DNA from: Scleropages formosus
Lineage: Eukaryota > Chordata > Actinopteri > Osteoglossiformes > Osteoglossidae
Assembly: GCF_900964775.1 (NCBI RefSeq)
Contig: NC_041815.1
Coordinates: 1,054,001-1,118,000 of the forward strand
DNA length: 64,000 bases
Direction of reading: 5' to 3'
The notes under the pieces were generated by a model, which did no database searches, was not told the origin of the DNA, and was given only the letters and a program-made list of their open reading frames with translations. This document shows positions 46,666 through 59,529 of the stretch, piece by piece. The position numbers were made by a program, and so were the translations under genes. The first letter of the stretch is position 1; the number at the start of each line of letters is the position of its first letter.

Positions 46666-47270
46666 GGGGTTGCGTCTGAGCTTCCTGTAGGGAGGTCTTG
46701 GTACTCGTGGTTTACTTTGAACCACAGGATGTAAATGAGGAAGGGATGACTTTTGCAAAATCCCTAGGTGTGGTCAAGAAGATTGAGATGAGACACTTTT
46801 AACTGGAAGTACGTTGACAATAAAACTTTTGTACATGTTGCACTCGTGGTAATTTAGATATAAGAATACTCACTAAACGGTACTGAAAAGCTTAGTTTCC
46901 TTGCCTGGTGGTTGGGGGCCTCTTGAGAAAATGGCCAAAAGTAGCATGTCTGAAGAAGTTAAGATGGAGAAAAGTGGCGTCTGTGGAATTTTCGAGAGCC
47001 TGGCTCAAAGACGTGTTCGGAAATCTTGGCGAAATTCCAGGCTATGAAGCGATCACATGTTAACGTATGGAAGCTAGAAGGAGGGTTTTGTTGACGACAC
47101 GTTTGTAGTTTACACAGTGAAGTTGACATTGAACCAGGCTGTGCGATTTTGCCATTTGTCAAAGATTTTGAGGTTGAAAGCATTGCGCTGAATGTGTGAA
47201 ATCAACAGACTTCCATGTGCAACGTTGTGCACCTGTGCTCTTGGAGTGAGCATGTAGCACTAGAAGACCA

Positions 47271-47342
47271 GCCGTGATCGTATAGAGGTTAGTACTCTGC
47301 GTTGTGGCCGCAGCAACCCCGGTTCGAATCCGGGTCACGGCA
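47271..47342 (+). tRNA. tRNA-His (GTG), unit 50, consensus body
   Basis: No tRNA change. Flank CATGTG/TGCTCTT, GCTGTT. Confidence 0.95.
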
Positions 47343-47947
47343 GGGGTTGCGTCTGAGCTTCCTGTAGGGAGCTGTTGGTACTCGTGGTTTACTTTGAACC
47401 ACAGGATGTAAATGAGGAAGGGATGACTTTTGCAAAATCCCTAGGTGTGGTCAAGAAGATTGAGATGAGACACTTTTAACTGGAAGTACGTTGACAATAA
47501 AACTTTTGTACATGTTGCACTCGTGGTAATTTAGATATAAGAATACTCACTAAACGGTACTGAAAAGCTTAGTTTCCTTGCCTGGTGGTTGGGGGCCTCT
47601 TGAGAAAATGGCCAAAAGTAGCATGTCTGAAGAAGTTAAGATGGAGAAAAGTGGCGTCTGTGGAATTTTCGAGAGCCTGGCTCAAAGACGTGTTCGGAAA
47701 TCTTGGCGAAATTCCAGGCTATGAAGCGATCACATGTTAACGTATGGAAGCTAGAAGGAGGGTTTTGTTGACGACACGTTTGTAGTTTACACAGTGAAGT
47801 TGACATTGAACCAGGCTGTGCGATTTTGCCATTTGTCAAAGATTTTGAGGTTGAAAGCATTGCGCTGAATGTGTGAAATCAACAGACTTCCATGTGCAAC
47901 GTTGTGCACCTGTGCTCTTGGAGTGAGCATGTAGCACTAGAAGACCA

Positions 47948-48019
47948 GCCGTGATCGTATAGAGGTTAGTACTCTGCGTTGTGGCCGCAGCAACCCCGGT
48001 TCGAATCCGGGTCACGGCA
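47948..48019 (+). tRNA. tRNA-His (GTG), unit 51, consensus body
   Basis: No tRNA change. Flank CATGTG/TGCTCTT, GCTGTT. Confidence 0.95.
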
Positions 48020-48624
48020 GGGGTTGCGTCTGAGCTTCCTGTAGGGAGCTGTTGGTACTCGTGGTTTACTTTGAACCACAGGATGTAAATGAGGAAGGGA
48101 TGACTTTTGCAAAATCCCTAGGTGTGGTCAAGAAGATTGAGATGAGACACTTTTAACTGGAAGTACGTTGACAATAAAACTTTTGTACATGTTGCACTCG
48201 TGGTAATTTAGATATAAGAATACTCACTAAACGGTACTGAAAAGCTTAGTTTCCTTGCCTGGTGGTTGGGGGCCTCTTGAGAAAATGGCCAAAAGTAGCA
48301 TGTCTGAAGAAGTTAAGATGGAGAAAAGTGGCGTCTGTGGAATTTTCGAGAGCCTGGCTCAAAGACGTGTTCGGAAATCTTGGCGAAATTCCAGGCTATG
48401 AAGCGATCACATGTTAACGTATGGAAGCTAGAAGGAGGGTTTTGTTGACGACACGTTTGTAGTTTACACAGTGAAGTTGACATTGAACCAGGCTGTGCGA
48501 TTTTGCCATTTGTCAAAGATTTTGAGGTTGAAAGCATTGCGCTGAATGTGTGAAATCAACAGACTTCCATGTGCAACGTTGTGTACCTGTGCTCTTGGAG
48601 TGAGCATGTAGCACTAGAAGACCA

Positions 48625-48696
48625 GCCGTGATCGTACAGAGGTTAGTACTCTGCGTTGTGGCCGCAGCAACCCCGGTTCGAATCCGGGTCACGGCA
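48625..48696 (+). tRNA. tRNA-His (GTG), unit 52, T13C variant
   Basis: T13C converts the D-stem T13-G22 wobble into a C-G pair, so it should not harm folding. A unique GTGTACCTG replaces GTGCACCTG upstream. Confidence 0.92.
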
Positions 48697-49301
48697 GGGG
48701 TTGCGTCTGAGCTTCCTGTAGGGAGCTGTTGGTACTCGTGGTTTACTTTGAACCACAGGATGTAAATGAGGAAGGGATGACTTTTGCAAAATCCCTAGGT
48801 GTGGTCAAGAAGATTGAGATGAGACACTTTTAACTGGAAGTACGTTGACAATAAAACTTTTGTACATGTTGCACTCGTGGTAATTTAGATATAAGAATAC
48901 TCACTAAACGGTACTGAAAAGCTTAGTTTCCTTGCCTGGTGGTTGGGGGCCTCTTGAGAAAATGGCCAAAAGTAGCATGTCTGAAGAAGTTAAGATGGAG
49001 AAAAGTGGCGTCTGTGGAATTTTCGAGAGCCTGGCTCAAAGACGTGTTCGGAAATCTTGGCGAAATTCCAGGCTATGAAGCGATCACATGTTAACGTATG
49101 GAAGCTAGAAGGAGGGTTTTGTTGACGACACGTTTGTAGTTTACACAGTGAAGTTGACATTGAACCAGGCTGTGCGATTTTGCCATTTGTCAAAGATTTT
49201 GAGGTTGAAAGCATTGAGCTGAATGTGTGAAATCAACAGACTTCCATGTGCAACGTTGTGCACCTGTGCTCTTGGAGTGAGCATGTAGCACTAGAAGACC
49301 A

Positions 49302-49373
49302 GCCGTGATCGTATAGAGGTTAGTACTCTGCGTTGTGGCCGCAGCAACCCCGGTTCGAATCCGGGTCACGGCA
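49302..49373 (+). tRNA. tRNA-His (GTG), unit 53, consensus body
   Basis: No tRNA change. A at -85; flank CATGTG/TGCTCTT. Confidence 0.95.
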
Positions 49374-49978
49374 GGGGTTGCGTCTGAGCTTCCTGTAGGG
49401 AGCTGTTGGTACTCGTGGTTTACTTTGAACCACAGGATGTAAATGAGGAAGGGATGACTTTTGCAAAATCCCTAGGTGTGGTCAAGAAGATTGAGATGAG
49501 ACACTTTTAACTGGAAGTACGTTGACAATAAAACTTTTGTACATGTTGCACTCGTGGTAATTTAGATATAAGAATACTCACTAAACGGTACTGAAAAGCT
49601 TAGTTTCCTTGCCTGGTGGTTGGGGGCCTCTTGAGAAAATGGCCAAAAGTAGCATGTCTGAAGAAGTTAAGATGGAGAAAAGTGGCGTCTGTGGAATTTT
49701 CGAGAGCCTGGCTCAAAGACGTGTTCGGAAATCTTGGCGAAATTCCAGGCTATGAAGCGATCACATGTTAACGTATGGAAGCTAGAAGGAGGGTTTTGTT
49801 GACGACACGTTTGTAGTTTACACAGTGAAGTTGACATTGAACCAGGCTGTGCGATTTTGCCATTTGTCAAAGATTTTGAGGTTGAAAGCATTGCGCTGAA
49901 TGTGTGAAATCAACAGACTTCCATGTGCAACGTTGTGCACCTGTGCTCTTGGAGTGAGCATGTAGCACTAGAAGACCA

Positions 49979-50050
49979 GCCGTGATCGTATAGAGGTTAG
50001 TACTCTGCGTTGTGGCCGCAGCAACCCCGGTTCGAATCCGGGTCACGGCA
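49979..50050 (+). tRNA. tRNA-His (GTG), unit 54, consensus body
   Basis: No tRNA change. Flank CATGTG/TGCTCTT, GCTCTT. Confidence 0.95.
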
Positions 50051-50655
50051 GGGGTTGCGTCTGAGCTTCCTGTAGGGAGCTCTTGGTACTCGTGGTTTAC
50101 TTTGAACCACAGGATGTAAATGAGGAAGGGATGACTTTTGCAAAATCCCTAGGTGTGGTCAAGAAGATTGAGATGAGACACTTTTAACTGGAAGTACGTT
50201 GACAATAAAACTTTTGTACATGTTGCACTCGTGGTAATTTAGATATAAGAATACTCACTAAACGGTACTGAAAAGCTTAGTTTCCTTGCCTGGTGGTTGG
50301 GGGCCTCTTGAGAAAATGGCCAAAAGTAGCATGTCTGAAGAAGTTAAGATGGAGAAAAGTGGCGTCTGTGGAATTTTCGAGAGCCTGGCTCAAAGACGTG
50401 TTCGGAAATCTTGGCGAAATTCCAGGCTATGAAGCGATCACATGTTAACGTATGGAAGCTAGAAGGAGGGTTTTGTTGACGACACGTTTGTAGTTTACAC
50501 AGTGAAGTTGACATTGAACCAGGCTGTGCGATTTTGCCATTTGTCAAAGATTTTGAGGTTGAAAGCATTGCGCTGAATGTGTGAAATCAACAGACTTCCA
50601 TGTGCAACGTTGTGCACCTGTGCTCTTGGAGTGAGCATGTAGCACTAGAAGACCA

Positions 50656-50727
50656 GCCGTGATCGTATAGAGGTTAGTACTCTGCGTTGTGGCCGCAGCA
50701 ACCCCGGTTCGAATCCGGGTCACGGCA
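50656..50727 (+). tRNA. tRNA-His (GTG), unit 55, consensus body
   Basis: No tRNA change. Flank CATGTG/TGCTCTT, GCTGTT. Confidence 0.95.
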
Positions 50728-51332
50728 GGGGTTGCGTCTGAGCTTCCTGTAGGGAGCTGTTGGTACTCGTGGTTTACTTTGAACCACAGGATGTAAATGA
50801 GGAAGGGATGACTTTTGCAAAATCCCTAGGTGTGGTCAAGAAGATTGAGATGAGACACTTTTAACTGGAAGTACGTTGACAATAAAACTTTTGTACATGT
50901 TGCACTCGTGGTAATTTAGATATAAGAATACTCACTAAACGGTACTGAAAAGCTTAGTTTCCTTGCCTGGTGGTTGGGGGCCTCTTGAGAAAATGGCCAA
51001 AAGTAGCATGTCTGAAGAAGTTAAGATGGAGAAAAGTGGCGTCTGTGGAATTTTCGAGAGCCTGGCTCAAAGACGTGTTCGGAAATCTTGGCGAAATTCC
51101 AGGCTATGAAGCGATCACATGTTAACGTATGGAAGCTAGAAGGAGGGTTTTGTTGACGACACGTTTGTAGTTTACACAGTGAAGTTGACATTGAACCAGG
51201 CTGTGCGATTTTGCCATTTGTCAAAGATTTTGAGGTTGAAAGCATTGCGCTGAATGTGTGAAATCAACAGACTTCCATGTGCAACGTTGTGCACCTGCTC
51301 TCTTGGAGTAAGCATGTAGCACTAGAAGACCA

Positions 51333-51404
51333 GCCGTGATCGTATAGAGGTTAGTACTCTGCGTTGTGGCCGCAGCAACCCCGGTCCGAATCCGGGTCAC
51401 GGCA
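51333..51404 (+). tRNA. tRNA-His (GTG), unit 56, T55C variant
   Basis: T55C with CTCTCTT and GTAAGC upstream; matches unit 8, 48 units away. Confidence 0.82.
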
Positions 51405-52009
51405 GGGGTTGCGTCTGAGCTTCCTGTAGGGAGCTGTTGGTACTCGTGGTTTACTTTGAACCACAGGATGTAAATGAGGAAGGGATGACTTTTGCAAAAT
51501 CCCTAGGTGTGGTCAAGAAGATTGAGATGAGACACTTTTAACTGGAAGTACGTTGACAATAAAACTTTTGTACATGTTGCACTCGTGGTAATTTAGATAT
51601 AAGAATACTCACTAAACGGTACTGAAAAGCTTAGTTTCCTTGCCTGGTGGTTGGGGGCCTCTTGAGAAAATGGCCAAAAGTAGCATGTCTGAAGAAGTTA
51701 AGATGGAGAAAAGTGGCGTCTGTGGAATTTTCGAGAGCCTGGCTCAAAGACGTGTTCGGAAATCTTGGCGAAATTCCAGGCTATGAAGCGATCACATGTT
51801 AACGTATGGAAGCTAGAAGGAGGGTTTTGTTGACGACACGTTTGTAGTTTACACAGTGAAGTTGACATTGAACCAGGCTGTGCGATTTTGCCATTTGTCA
51901 AAGATTTTGAGGTTGAAAGCATTGCGCTGAATGTGTGAAATCAACAGACTTCCATGTGCAACGTTGTGCACCTGTGCTCTTGGAGTGAGCATGTAGCACT
52001 AGAAGACCA

Positions 52010-52081
52010 GCCGTGATCGTATAGAGGTTAGTACTCTGCGTTGTGGCCGCAGCAACCCCGGTTCGAATCCGGGTCACGGCA
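52010..52081 (+). tRNA. tRNA-His (GTG), unit 57, consensus body
   Basis: No tRNA change. Flank CATGTG/TGCTCTT, GCTGTT. Confidence 0.95.
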
Positions 52082-52686
52082 GGGGTTGCGTCTGAGCTTC
52101 CTGTAGGGAGCTGTTGGTACTCGTGGTTTACTTTGAACCACAGGATGTAAATGAGGAAGGGATGACTTTTGCAAAATCCCTAGGTGTGGTCAAGAAGATT
52201 GAGATGAGACACTTTTAACTGGAAGTACGTTGACAATAAAACTTTTGTACATGTTGCACTCGTGGTAATTTAGATATAAGAATACTCACTAAACGGTACT
52301 GAAAAGCTTAGTTTCCTTGCCTGGTGGTTGGGGGCCTCTTGAGAAAATGGCCAAAAGTAGCATGTCTGAAGAAGTTAAGATGGAGAAAAGTGGCGTCTGT
52401 GGAATTTTCGAGAGCCTGGCTCAAAGACGTGTTCGGAAATCTTGGCGAAATTCCAGGCTATGAAGCGATCACATGTTAACGTATGGAAGCTAGAAGGAGG
52501 GTTTTGTTGACGACACGTTTGTAGTTTACACAGTGAAGTTGACATTGAACCAGGCTGTGCGATTTTGCCATTTGTCAAAGATTTTGAGGTTGAAAGCATT
52601 GCGCTGAATGTGTGAAATCAACAGACTTCCATGTGCAACGTTGTGCACCTGTGCTCTTGGAGTGAGCATGTAGCACTAGAAGACCA

Positions 52687-52758
52687 GCCGTGATCGTACA
52701 GAGGTTAGTACTCTGCGTTGTGGCCGCAGCAACCCCGGTTCGAATCCGGGTCACGGCA
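52687..52758 (+). tRNA. tRNA-His (GTG), unit 58, T13C variant
   Basis: Same D-stem strengthening change as unit 52, six units away, but without that unit's upstream change. Confidence 0.92.
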
Positions 52759-53363
52759 GGGGTTGCGTCTGAGCTTCCTGTAGGGAGCTGTTGGTACTCG
52801 TGGTTTACTTTGAACCACAGGATGTAAATGAGGAAGGGATGACTTTTGCAAAATCCCTAGGTGTGGTCAAGAAGATTGAGATGAGACACTTTTAACTGGA
52901 AGTACGTTGACAATAAAACTTTTGTACATGTTGCACTCGTGGTAATTTAGATATAAGAATACTCACTAAACGGTACTGAAAAGCTTAGTTTCCTTGCCTG
53001 GTGGTTGGGGGCCTCTTGAGAAAATGGCCAAAAGTAGCATGTCTGAAGAAGTTAAGATGGAGAAAAGTGGCGTCTGTGGAATTTTCGAGAGCCTGGCTCA
53101 AAGACGTGTTCGGAAATCTTGGCGAAATTCCAGGCTATGAAGCGATCACATGTTAACGTATGGAAGCTAGAAGGAGGGTTTTGTTGACGACACGTTTGTA
53201 GTTTACACAGTGAAGTTGACATTGAACCAGGCTGTGCGATTTTGCCATTTGTCAAAGATTTTGAGGTTGAAAGCATTGCGCTGAATGTGTGAAATCAACA
53301 GACTTCCATGTGCAACGTTGTGCACCTGTGCTCTTGGAGTGAGCATGTAGCACTAGAAGACCA

Positions 53364-53435
53364 GCCGTGATCGTATAGAGGTTAGTACTCTGCGTTGTGG
53401 CCGCAGCAACCCCGGTCCGAATCCGGGTCACGGCA
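53364..53435 (+). tRNA. tRNA-His (GTG), unit 59, T55C variant
   Basis: T55C. Flank CATGTG/TGCTCTT, GCTCTT. Confidence 0.82.
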
Positions 53436-54040
53436 GGGGTTGCGTCTGAGCTTCCTGTAGGGAGCTCTTGGTACTCGTGGTTTACTTTGAACCACAGGAT
53501 GTAAATGAGGAAGGGATGACTTTTGCAAAATCCCTAGGTGTGGTCAAGAAGATTGAGATGAGACACTTTTAACTGGAAGTACGTTGACAATAAAACTTTT
53601 GTACATGTTGCACTCGTGGTAATTTAGATATAAGAATACTCACTAAACGGTACTGAAAAGCTTAGTTTCCTTGCCTGGTGGTTGGGGGCCTCTTGAGAAA
53701 ATGGCCAAAAGTAGCATGTCTGAAGAAGTTAAGATGGAGAAAAGTGGCGTCTGTGGAATTTTCGAGAGCCTGGCTCAAAGACGTGTTCGGAAATCTTGGC
53801 GAAATTCCAGGCTATGAAGCGATCACATGTTAACGTATGGAAGCTAGAAGGAGGGTTTTGTTGACGACACGTTTGTAGTTTACACAGTGAAGTTGACATT
53901 GAACCAGGCTGTGCGATTTTGCCATTTGTCAAAGATTTTGAGGTTGAAAGCATTGCGCTGAATGTGTGAAATCAACAGACTTCCATGTGCAACGTTGTGC
54001 ACCTGTGCTCTTGGAGTGAGCATGTAGCACTAGAAGACCA

Positions 54041-54112
54041 GCCGTGATCGTATAGAGGTTAGTACTCTGCGTTGTGGCCGCAGCAACCCCGGTTCGAATC
54101 CGGGTCACGGCA
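54041..54112 (+). tRNA. tRNA-His (GTG), unit 60, consensus body
   Basis: No tRNA change. Flank CATGTG/TGCTCTT, GCTCTT. Confidence 0.95.
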
Positions 54113-54717
54113 GGGGTTGCGTCTGAGCTTCCTGTAGGGAGCTCTTGGTACTCGTGGTTTACTTTGAACCACAGGATGTAAATGAGGAAGGGATGACTTT
54201 TGCAAAATCCCTAGGTGTGGTCAAGAAGATTGAGATGAGACACTTTTAACTGGAAGTACGTTGACAATAAAACTTTTGTACATGTTGCACTCGTGGTAAT
54301 TTAGATATAAGAATACTCACTAAACGGTACTGAAAAGCTTAGTTTCCTTGCCTGGTGGTTGGGGGCCTCTTGAGAAAATGGCCAAAAGTAGCATGTCTGA
54401 AGAAGTTAAGATGGAGAAAAGTGGCGTCTGTGGAATTTTCGAGAGCCTGGCTCAAAGACGTGTTCGGAAATCTTGGCGAAATTCCAGGCTATGAAGCGAT
54501 CACATGTTAACGTATGGAAGCTAGAAGGAGGGTTTTGTTGACGACACGTTTGTAGTTTACACAGTGAAGTTGACATTGAACCAGGCTGTGCGATTTTGCC
54601 ATTTGTCAAAGATTTTGAGGTTGAAAGCATTGCGCTGAATGTGTGAAATCAACAGACTTCCACGTGCAACGCTGTGCACCTGTGCTCTTGGAGTGAGCAT
54701 GTAGCACTAGAAGACCA

Positions 54718-54789
54718 GCCGTGATCGTATAGAGGTTAGTACTCTGCGTTGTGGCCGCAGCAACCCCGGTCCGAATCTGGGTCACGGCA
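54718..54789 (+). tRNA. tRNA-His (GTG), unit 61, T55C + C62T variant
   Basis: Third member of the linked set seen in units 6 and 44 (CACGTG, C at -46, TGCTCTT). GCTGTT at +30, although its neighbours carry GCTCTT. Confidence 0.78.
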
Positions 54790-55394
54790 GGGGTTGCGTC
54801 TGAGCTTCCTGTAGGGAGCTGTTGGTACTCGTGGTTTACTTTGAACCACAGGATGTAAATGAGGAAGGGATGACTTTTGCAAAATCCCTAGGTGTGGTCA
54901 AGAAGATTGAGATGAGACACTTTTAACTGGAAGTACGTTGACAATAAAACTTTTGTACATGTTGCACTCGTGGTAATTTAGATATAAGAATACTCACTAA
55001 ACGGTACTGAAAAGCTTAGTTTCCTTGCCTGGTGGTTGGGGGCCTCTTGAGAAAATGGCCAAAAGTAGCATGTCTGAAGAAGTTAAGATGGAGAAAAGTG
55101 GCGTCTGTGGAATTTTCGAGAGCCTGGCTCAAAGACGTGTTCGGAAATCTTGGCGAAATTCCAGGCTATGAAGCGATCACATGTTAACGTATGGAAGCTA
55201 GAAGGAGGGTTTTGTTGACGACACGTTTGTAGTTTACACAGTGAAGTTGACATTGAACCAGGCTGTGCGATTTTGCCATTTGTCAAAGATTTTGAGGTTG
55301 AAAGCATTGCGCTGAATGTGTGAAATCAACAGACTTCCACGTGCAACGTTGTGCACCTGCGCTCTTGGAGTGAGCATGTAGCACTAGAAGACCA

Positions 55395-55466
55395 GCCGTG
55401 ATCGTATAGAGGTTAGTACTCTGCGTTGTGGCCGCAGCAACCCCGGTTCGAATCCGGGTCACGGCA
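55395..55466 (+). tRNA. tRNA-His (GTG), unit 62, consensus body
   Basis: No tRNA change. Flank CACGTG/CGCTCTT, GCTCTT. Confidence 0.95.
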
Positions 55467-56072
55467 GGGGTTGCGTCTGAGCTTCCTGTAGGGAGCTCTT
55501 GGTACTCGTGGTTTACTTTGAACCACAGGATGTAAATGAGGAAGGGATGACTTTTGCAAAATCCCTAGGTGTGGTCAAGAAGATTGAGATGAGACACTTT
55601 TAACTGGAAGTACGTTGACAATAAAACTTTTGTACATGTTGCACTCGTGGTAATTTAGATATAAGAATACTCACTAAACGGTACTGAAAAGCTTAGTTTC
55701 CTTGCCTGGTGGTTGGGGGCCTCTTGAGAAAATGGCCAAAAGTAGCATGTCTGAAGAAGTTAAGATGGAGAAAAGTGGCGTCTGTGGAATTTTCGAGAGC
55801 CTGGCTCAAAGACGTGTTCGGAAATCTTGGCGAAATTCCAGGCTATGAAGCGATCACATGTTAACGTATGGAAGCTAGAAGGAGGGTTTTGTTGACGACA
55901 CGTTTGTAGTTTACACAGTGAAGTTGACATTGAACCAGGCTGTGCGATTTTGCCATTTGTCAAAGATTTTGAGGTTGAAAGCATTGCGCTGAATGTGTGA
56001 AATCAACAGACTTCCACTGTGCAACGTTGTGCACCTGTGCTCTTGGAGTGAGCATGTAGCACTAGAAGACCA

Positions 56073-56144
56073 GCCGTGATCGTATAGAGGTTAGTACTCT
56101 GCGTTGTGGCCGCAGCAACCCCCGTTCGAATCCGGGTCACGGCA
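56073..56144 (+). tRNA. tRNA-His (GTG), unit 63, G52C variant
   Basis: T-stem mismatch. One inserted base makes CCACTGTG at -57 (unit length 678). GCTCTT at +30. Confidence 0.82.
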
Positions 56145-56749
56145 GGGGTTGCGTCTGAGCTTCCTGTAGGGAGCTCTTGGTACTCGTGGTTTACTTTGAA
56201 CCACAGGATGTAAATGAGGAAGGGATGACTTTTGCAAAATCCCTAGGTGTGGTCAAGAAGATTGAGATGAGACACTTTTAACTGGAAGTACGTTGACAAT
56301 AAAACTTTTGTACATGTTGCACTCGTGGTAATTTAGATATAAGAATACTCACTAAACGGTACTGAAAAGCTTAGTTTCCTTGCCTGGTGGTTGGGGGCCT
56401 CTTGAGAAAATGGCCAAAAGTAGCATGTCTGAAGAAGTTAAGATGGAGAAAAGTGGCGTCTGTGGAATTTTCGAGAGCCTGGCTCAAAGACGTGTTCGGA
56501 AATCTTGGCGAAATTCCAGGCTATGAAGCGATCACATGTTAACGTATGGAAGCTAGAAGGAGGGTTTTGTTGACGACACGTTTGTAGTTTACACAGTGAA
56601 GTTGACATTGAACCAGGCTGTGCGATTTTGCCATTTGTCAAAGATTTTGAGGTTGAAAGCATTGCGCTGAATGTGTGAAATCAACAGACTTCCATGTGCA
56701 ACGTTGTGCACCTGTGCTCTTGGAGTGAGCATGTAGCACTAGAAGACCA

Positions 56750-56821
56750 GCCGTGATCGTATAGAGGTTAGTACTCTGCGTTGTGGCCGCAGCAACCCCG
56801 GTTCGAATCCGGGTCACGGCA
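56750..56821 (+). tRNA. tRNA-His (GTG), unit 64, consensus body
   Basis: No tRNA change. Flank CATGTG/TGCTCTT, GCTCTT; C at +154. Confidence 0.95.
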
Positions 56822-57426
56822 GGGGTTGCGTCTGAGCTTCCTGTAGGGAGCTCTTGGTACTCGTGGTTTACTTTGAACCACAGGATGTAAATGAGGAAGG
56901 GATGACTTTTGCAAAATCCCTAGGTGTGGTCAAGAAGATTGAGATGAGACACTTTTAACTGGAAGTACGTTGACCATAAAACTTTTGTACATGTTGCACT
57001 CGTGGTAATTTAGATATAAGAATACTCACTAAACGGTACTGAAAAGCTTAGTTTCCTTGCCTGGTGGTTGGGGGCCTCTTGAGAAAATGGCCAAAAGTAG
57101 CATGTCTGAAGAAGTTAAGATGGAGAAAAGTGGCGTCTGTGGAATTTTCGAGAGCCTGGCTCAAAGACGTGTTCGGAAATCTTGGCGAAATTCCAGGCTA
57201 TGAAGCGATCACATGTTAACGTATGGAAGCTAGAAGGAGGGTTTTGTTGACGACACGTTTGTAGTTTACACAGTGAAGTTGACATTGAACCAGGCTGTGC
57301 GATTTTGCCATTTGTCAAAGATTTTGAGGTTGAAAGCATTGAGCTGAATGTGTGAAATCAACAGACTTCCATGTGCAACGTTGTGCACCTGTGCTCTTGG
57401 AGTGAGCATGTAGCACTAGAAGACCA

Positions 57427-57498
57427 GCCGTGATCGTATAGAGGTTAGTACTCTGCGTTGTGGCCGCAGCAACCCCGGTTCGAATCCGGGTCACGGCA
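57427..57498 (+). tRNA. tRNA-His (GTG), unit 65, consensus body
   Basis: No tRNA change. A at -85; flank CATGTG/TGCTCTT, GCTCTT. Confidence 0.95.
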
Positions 57499-58103
57499 GG
57501 GGTTGCGTCTGAGCTTCCTGTAGGGAGCTCTTGGTACTCGTGGTTTACTTTGAACCACAGGATGTAAATGAGGAAGGGATGACTTTTGCAAAATCCCTAG
57601 GTGTGGTCAAGAAGATTGAGATGAGACACTTTTAACTGGAAGTACGTTGACAATAAAACTTTTGTACATGTTGCACTCGTGGTAATTTAGATATAAGAAT
57701 ACTCACTAAACGGTACTGAAAAGCTTAGTTTCCTTGCCTGGTGGTTGGGGGCCTCTTGAGAAAATGGCCAAAAGTAGCATGTCTGAAGAAGTTAAGATGG
57801 AGAAAAGTGGCGTCTGTGGAATTTTCGAGAGCCTGGCTCAAAGACGTGTTCGGAAATCTTGGCGAAATTCCAGGCTATGAAGCGATCACATGTTAACGTA
57901 TGGAAGCTAGAAGGAGGGTTTTGTTGACGACACGTTTGTAGTTTACACAGTGAAGTTGACATTGAACCAGGCTGTGCGATTTTGCCATTTGTCAAAGATT
58001 TTGAGGTTGAAAGCATTGCGCTGAATGTGTGAAATCAACAGACTTCCATGTGCAACGTTGTGCACCTGTGCTCTTGGAGTGAGCATGTAGCACTAGAAGA
58101 CCA

Positions 58104-58175
58104 GCCGTGATCGTATAGAGGTTAGTACTCTGCGTTGTGGCCGCAGCAACCCCGGTTCGAATCCGGGTCACGGCA
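58104..58175 (+). tRNA. tRNA-His (GTG), unit 66, consensus body
   Basis: No tRNA change. Flank CATGTG/TGCTCTT, GCTCTT. Confidence 0.95.
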
Positions 58176-58780
58176 GGGGTTGCGTCTGAGCTTCCTGTAG
58201 GGAGCTCTTGGTACTCGTGGTTTACTTTGAACCACAGGATGTAAATGAGGAAGGGATGACTTTTGCAAAATCCCTAGGTGTGGTCAAGAAGATTGAGATG
58301 AGACACTTTTAACTGGAAGTACGTTGACAATAAAACTTTTGTACATGTTGCACTCGTGGTAATTTAGATATAAGAATACTCACTAAACGGTACTGAAAAG
58401 CTTAGTTTCCTTGCCTGGTGGTTGGGGGCCTCTTGAGAAAATGGCCAAAAGTAGCATGTCTGAAGAAGTTAAGATGGAGAAAAGTGGCGTCTGTGGAATT
58501 TTCGAGAGCCTGGCTCAAAGACGTGTTCGGAAATCTTGGCGAAATTCCAGGCTATGAAGCGATCACATGTTAACGTATGGAAGCTAGAAGGAGGGTTTTG
58601 TTGACGACACGTTTGTAGTTTACACAGTGAAGTTGACATTGAACCAGGCTGTGCGATTTTGCCATTTGTCAAAGATTTTGAGGTTGAAAGCATTGCGCTG
58701 AATGTGTGAAATCAACAGACTTCCACGTGCAACGTTGTGCACCTGCGCTCTTGGAGTGAGCATGTAGCACTAGAAGACCA

Positions 58781-58852
58781 GCCGTGATCGTATAGAGGTT
58801 AGTACTCTGCGTTGTGGCCGCAGCAACCCCGGTTCGAATCCGGGTCACGGCA
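58781..58852 (+). tRNA. tRNA-His (GTG), unit 67, consensus body
   Basis: No tRNA change. Flank CACGTG/CGCTCTT, GCTGTT. Confidence 0.95.
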
Positions 58853-59457
58853 GGGGTTGCGTCTGAGCTTCCTGTAGGGAGCTGTTGGTACTCGTGGTTT
58901 ACTTTGAACCACAGGATGTAAATGAGGAAGGGATGACTTTTGCAAAATCCCTAGGTGTGGTCAAGAAGATTGAGATGAGACACTTTTAACTGGAAGTACG
59001 TTGACAATAAAACTTTTGTACATGTTGCACTCGTGGTAATTTAGATATAAGAATACTCACTAAACGGTACTGAAAAGCTTAGTTTCCTTGCCTGGTGGTT
59101 GGGGGCCTCTTGAGAAAATGGCCAAAAGTAGCATGTCTGAAGAAGTTAAGATGGAGAAAAGTGGCGTCTGTGGAATTTTCGAGAGCCTGGCTCAAAGACG
59201 TGTTCGGAAATCTTGGCGAAATTCCAGGCTATGAAGCGATCACATGTTAACGTATGGAAGCTAGAAGGAGGGTTTTGTTGACGACACGTTTGTAGTTTAC
59301 ACAGTGAAGTTGACATTGAACCAGGCTGTGCGATTTTGCCATTTGTCAAAGATTTTGAGGTTGAAAGCATTGCGCTGAATGTGTGAAATCAACAGACTTC
59401 CACGTGCAACGTTGTGCACCTGCGCTCTTGGAGTGAGCATGTAGCACTAGAAGACCA

Positions 59458-59529
59458 GCCGTGATCGTATAGAGGTTAGTACTCTGCGTTGTGGCCGCAG
59501 CAACCCCGGTTCGAATCCGGGTCACGGCA
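59458..59529 (+). tRNA. tRNA-His (GTG), unit 68, consensus body
   Basis: No tRNA change. Flank CACGTG/CGCTCTT, GCTGTT; C at +154. Confidence 0.95.
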
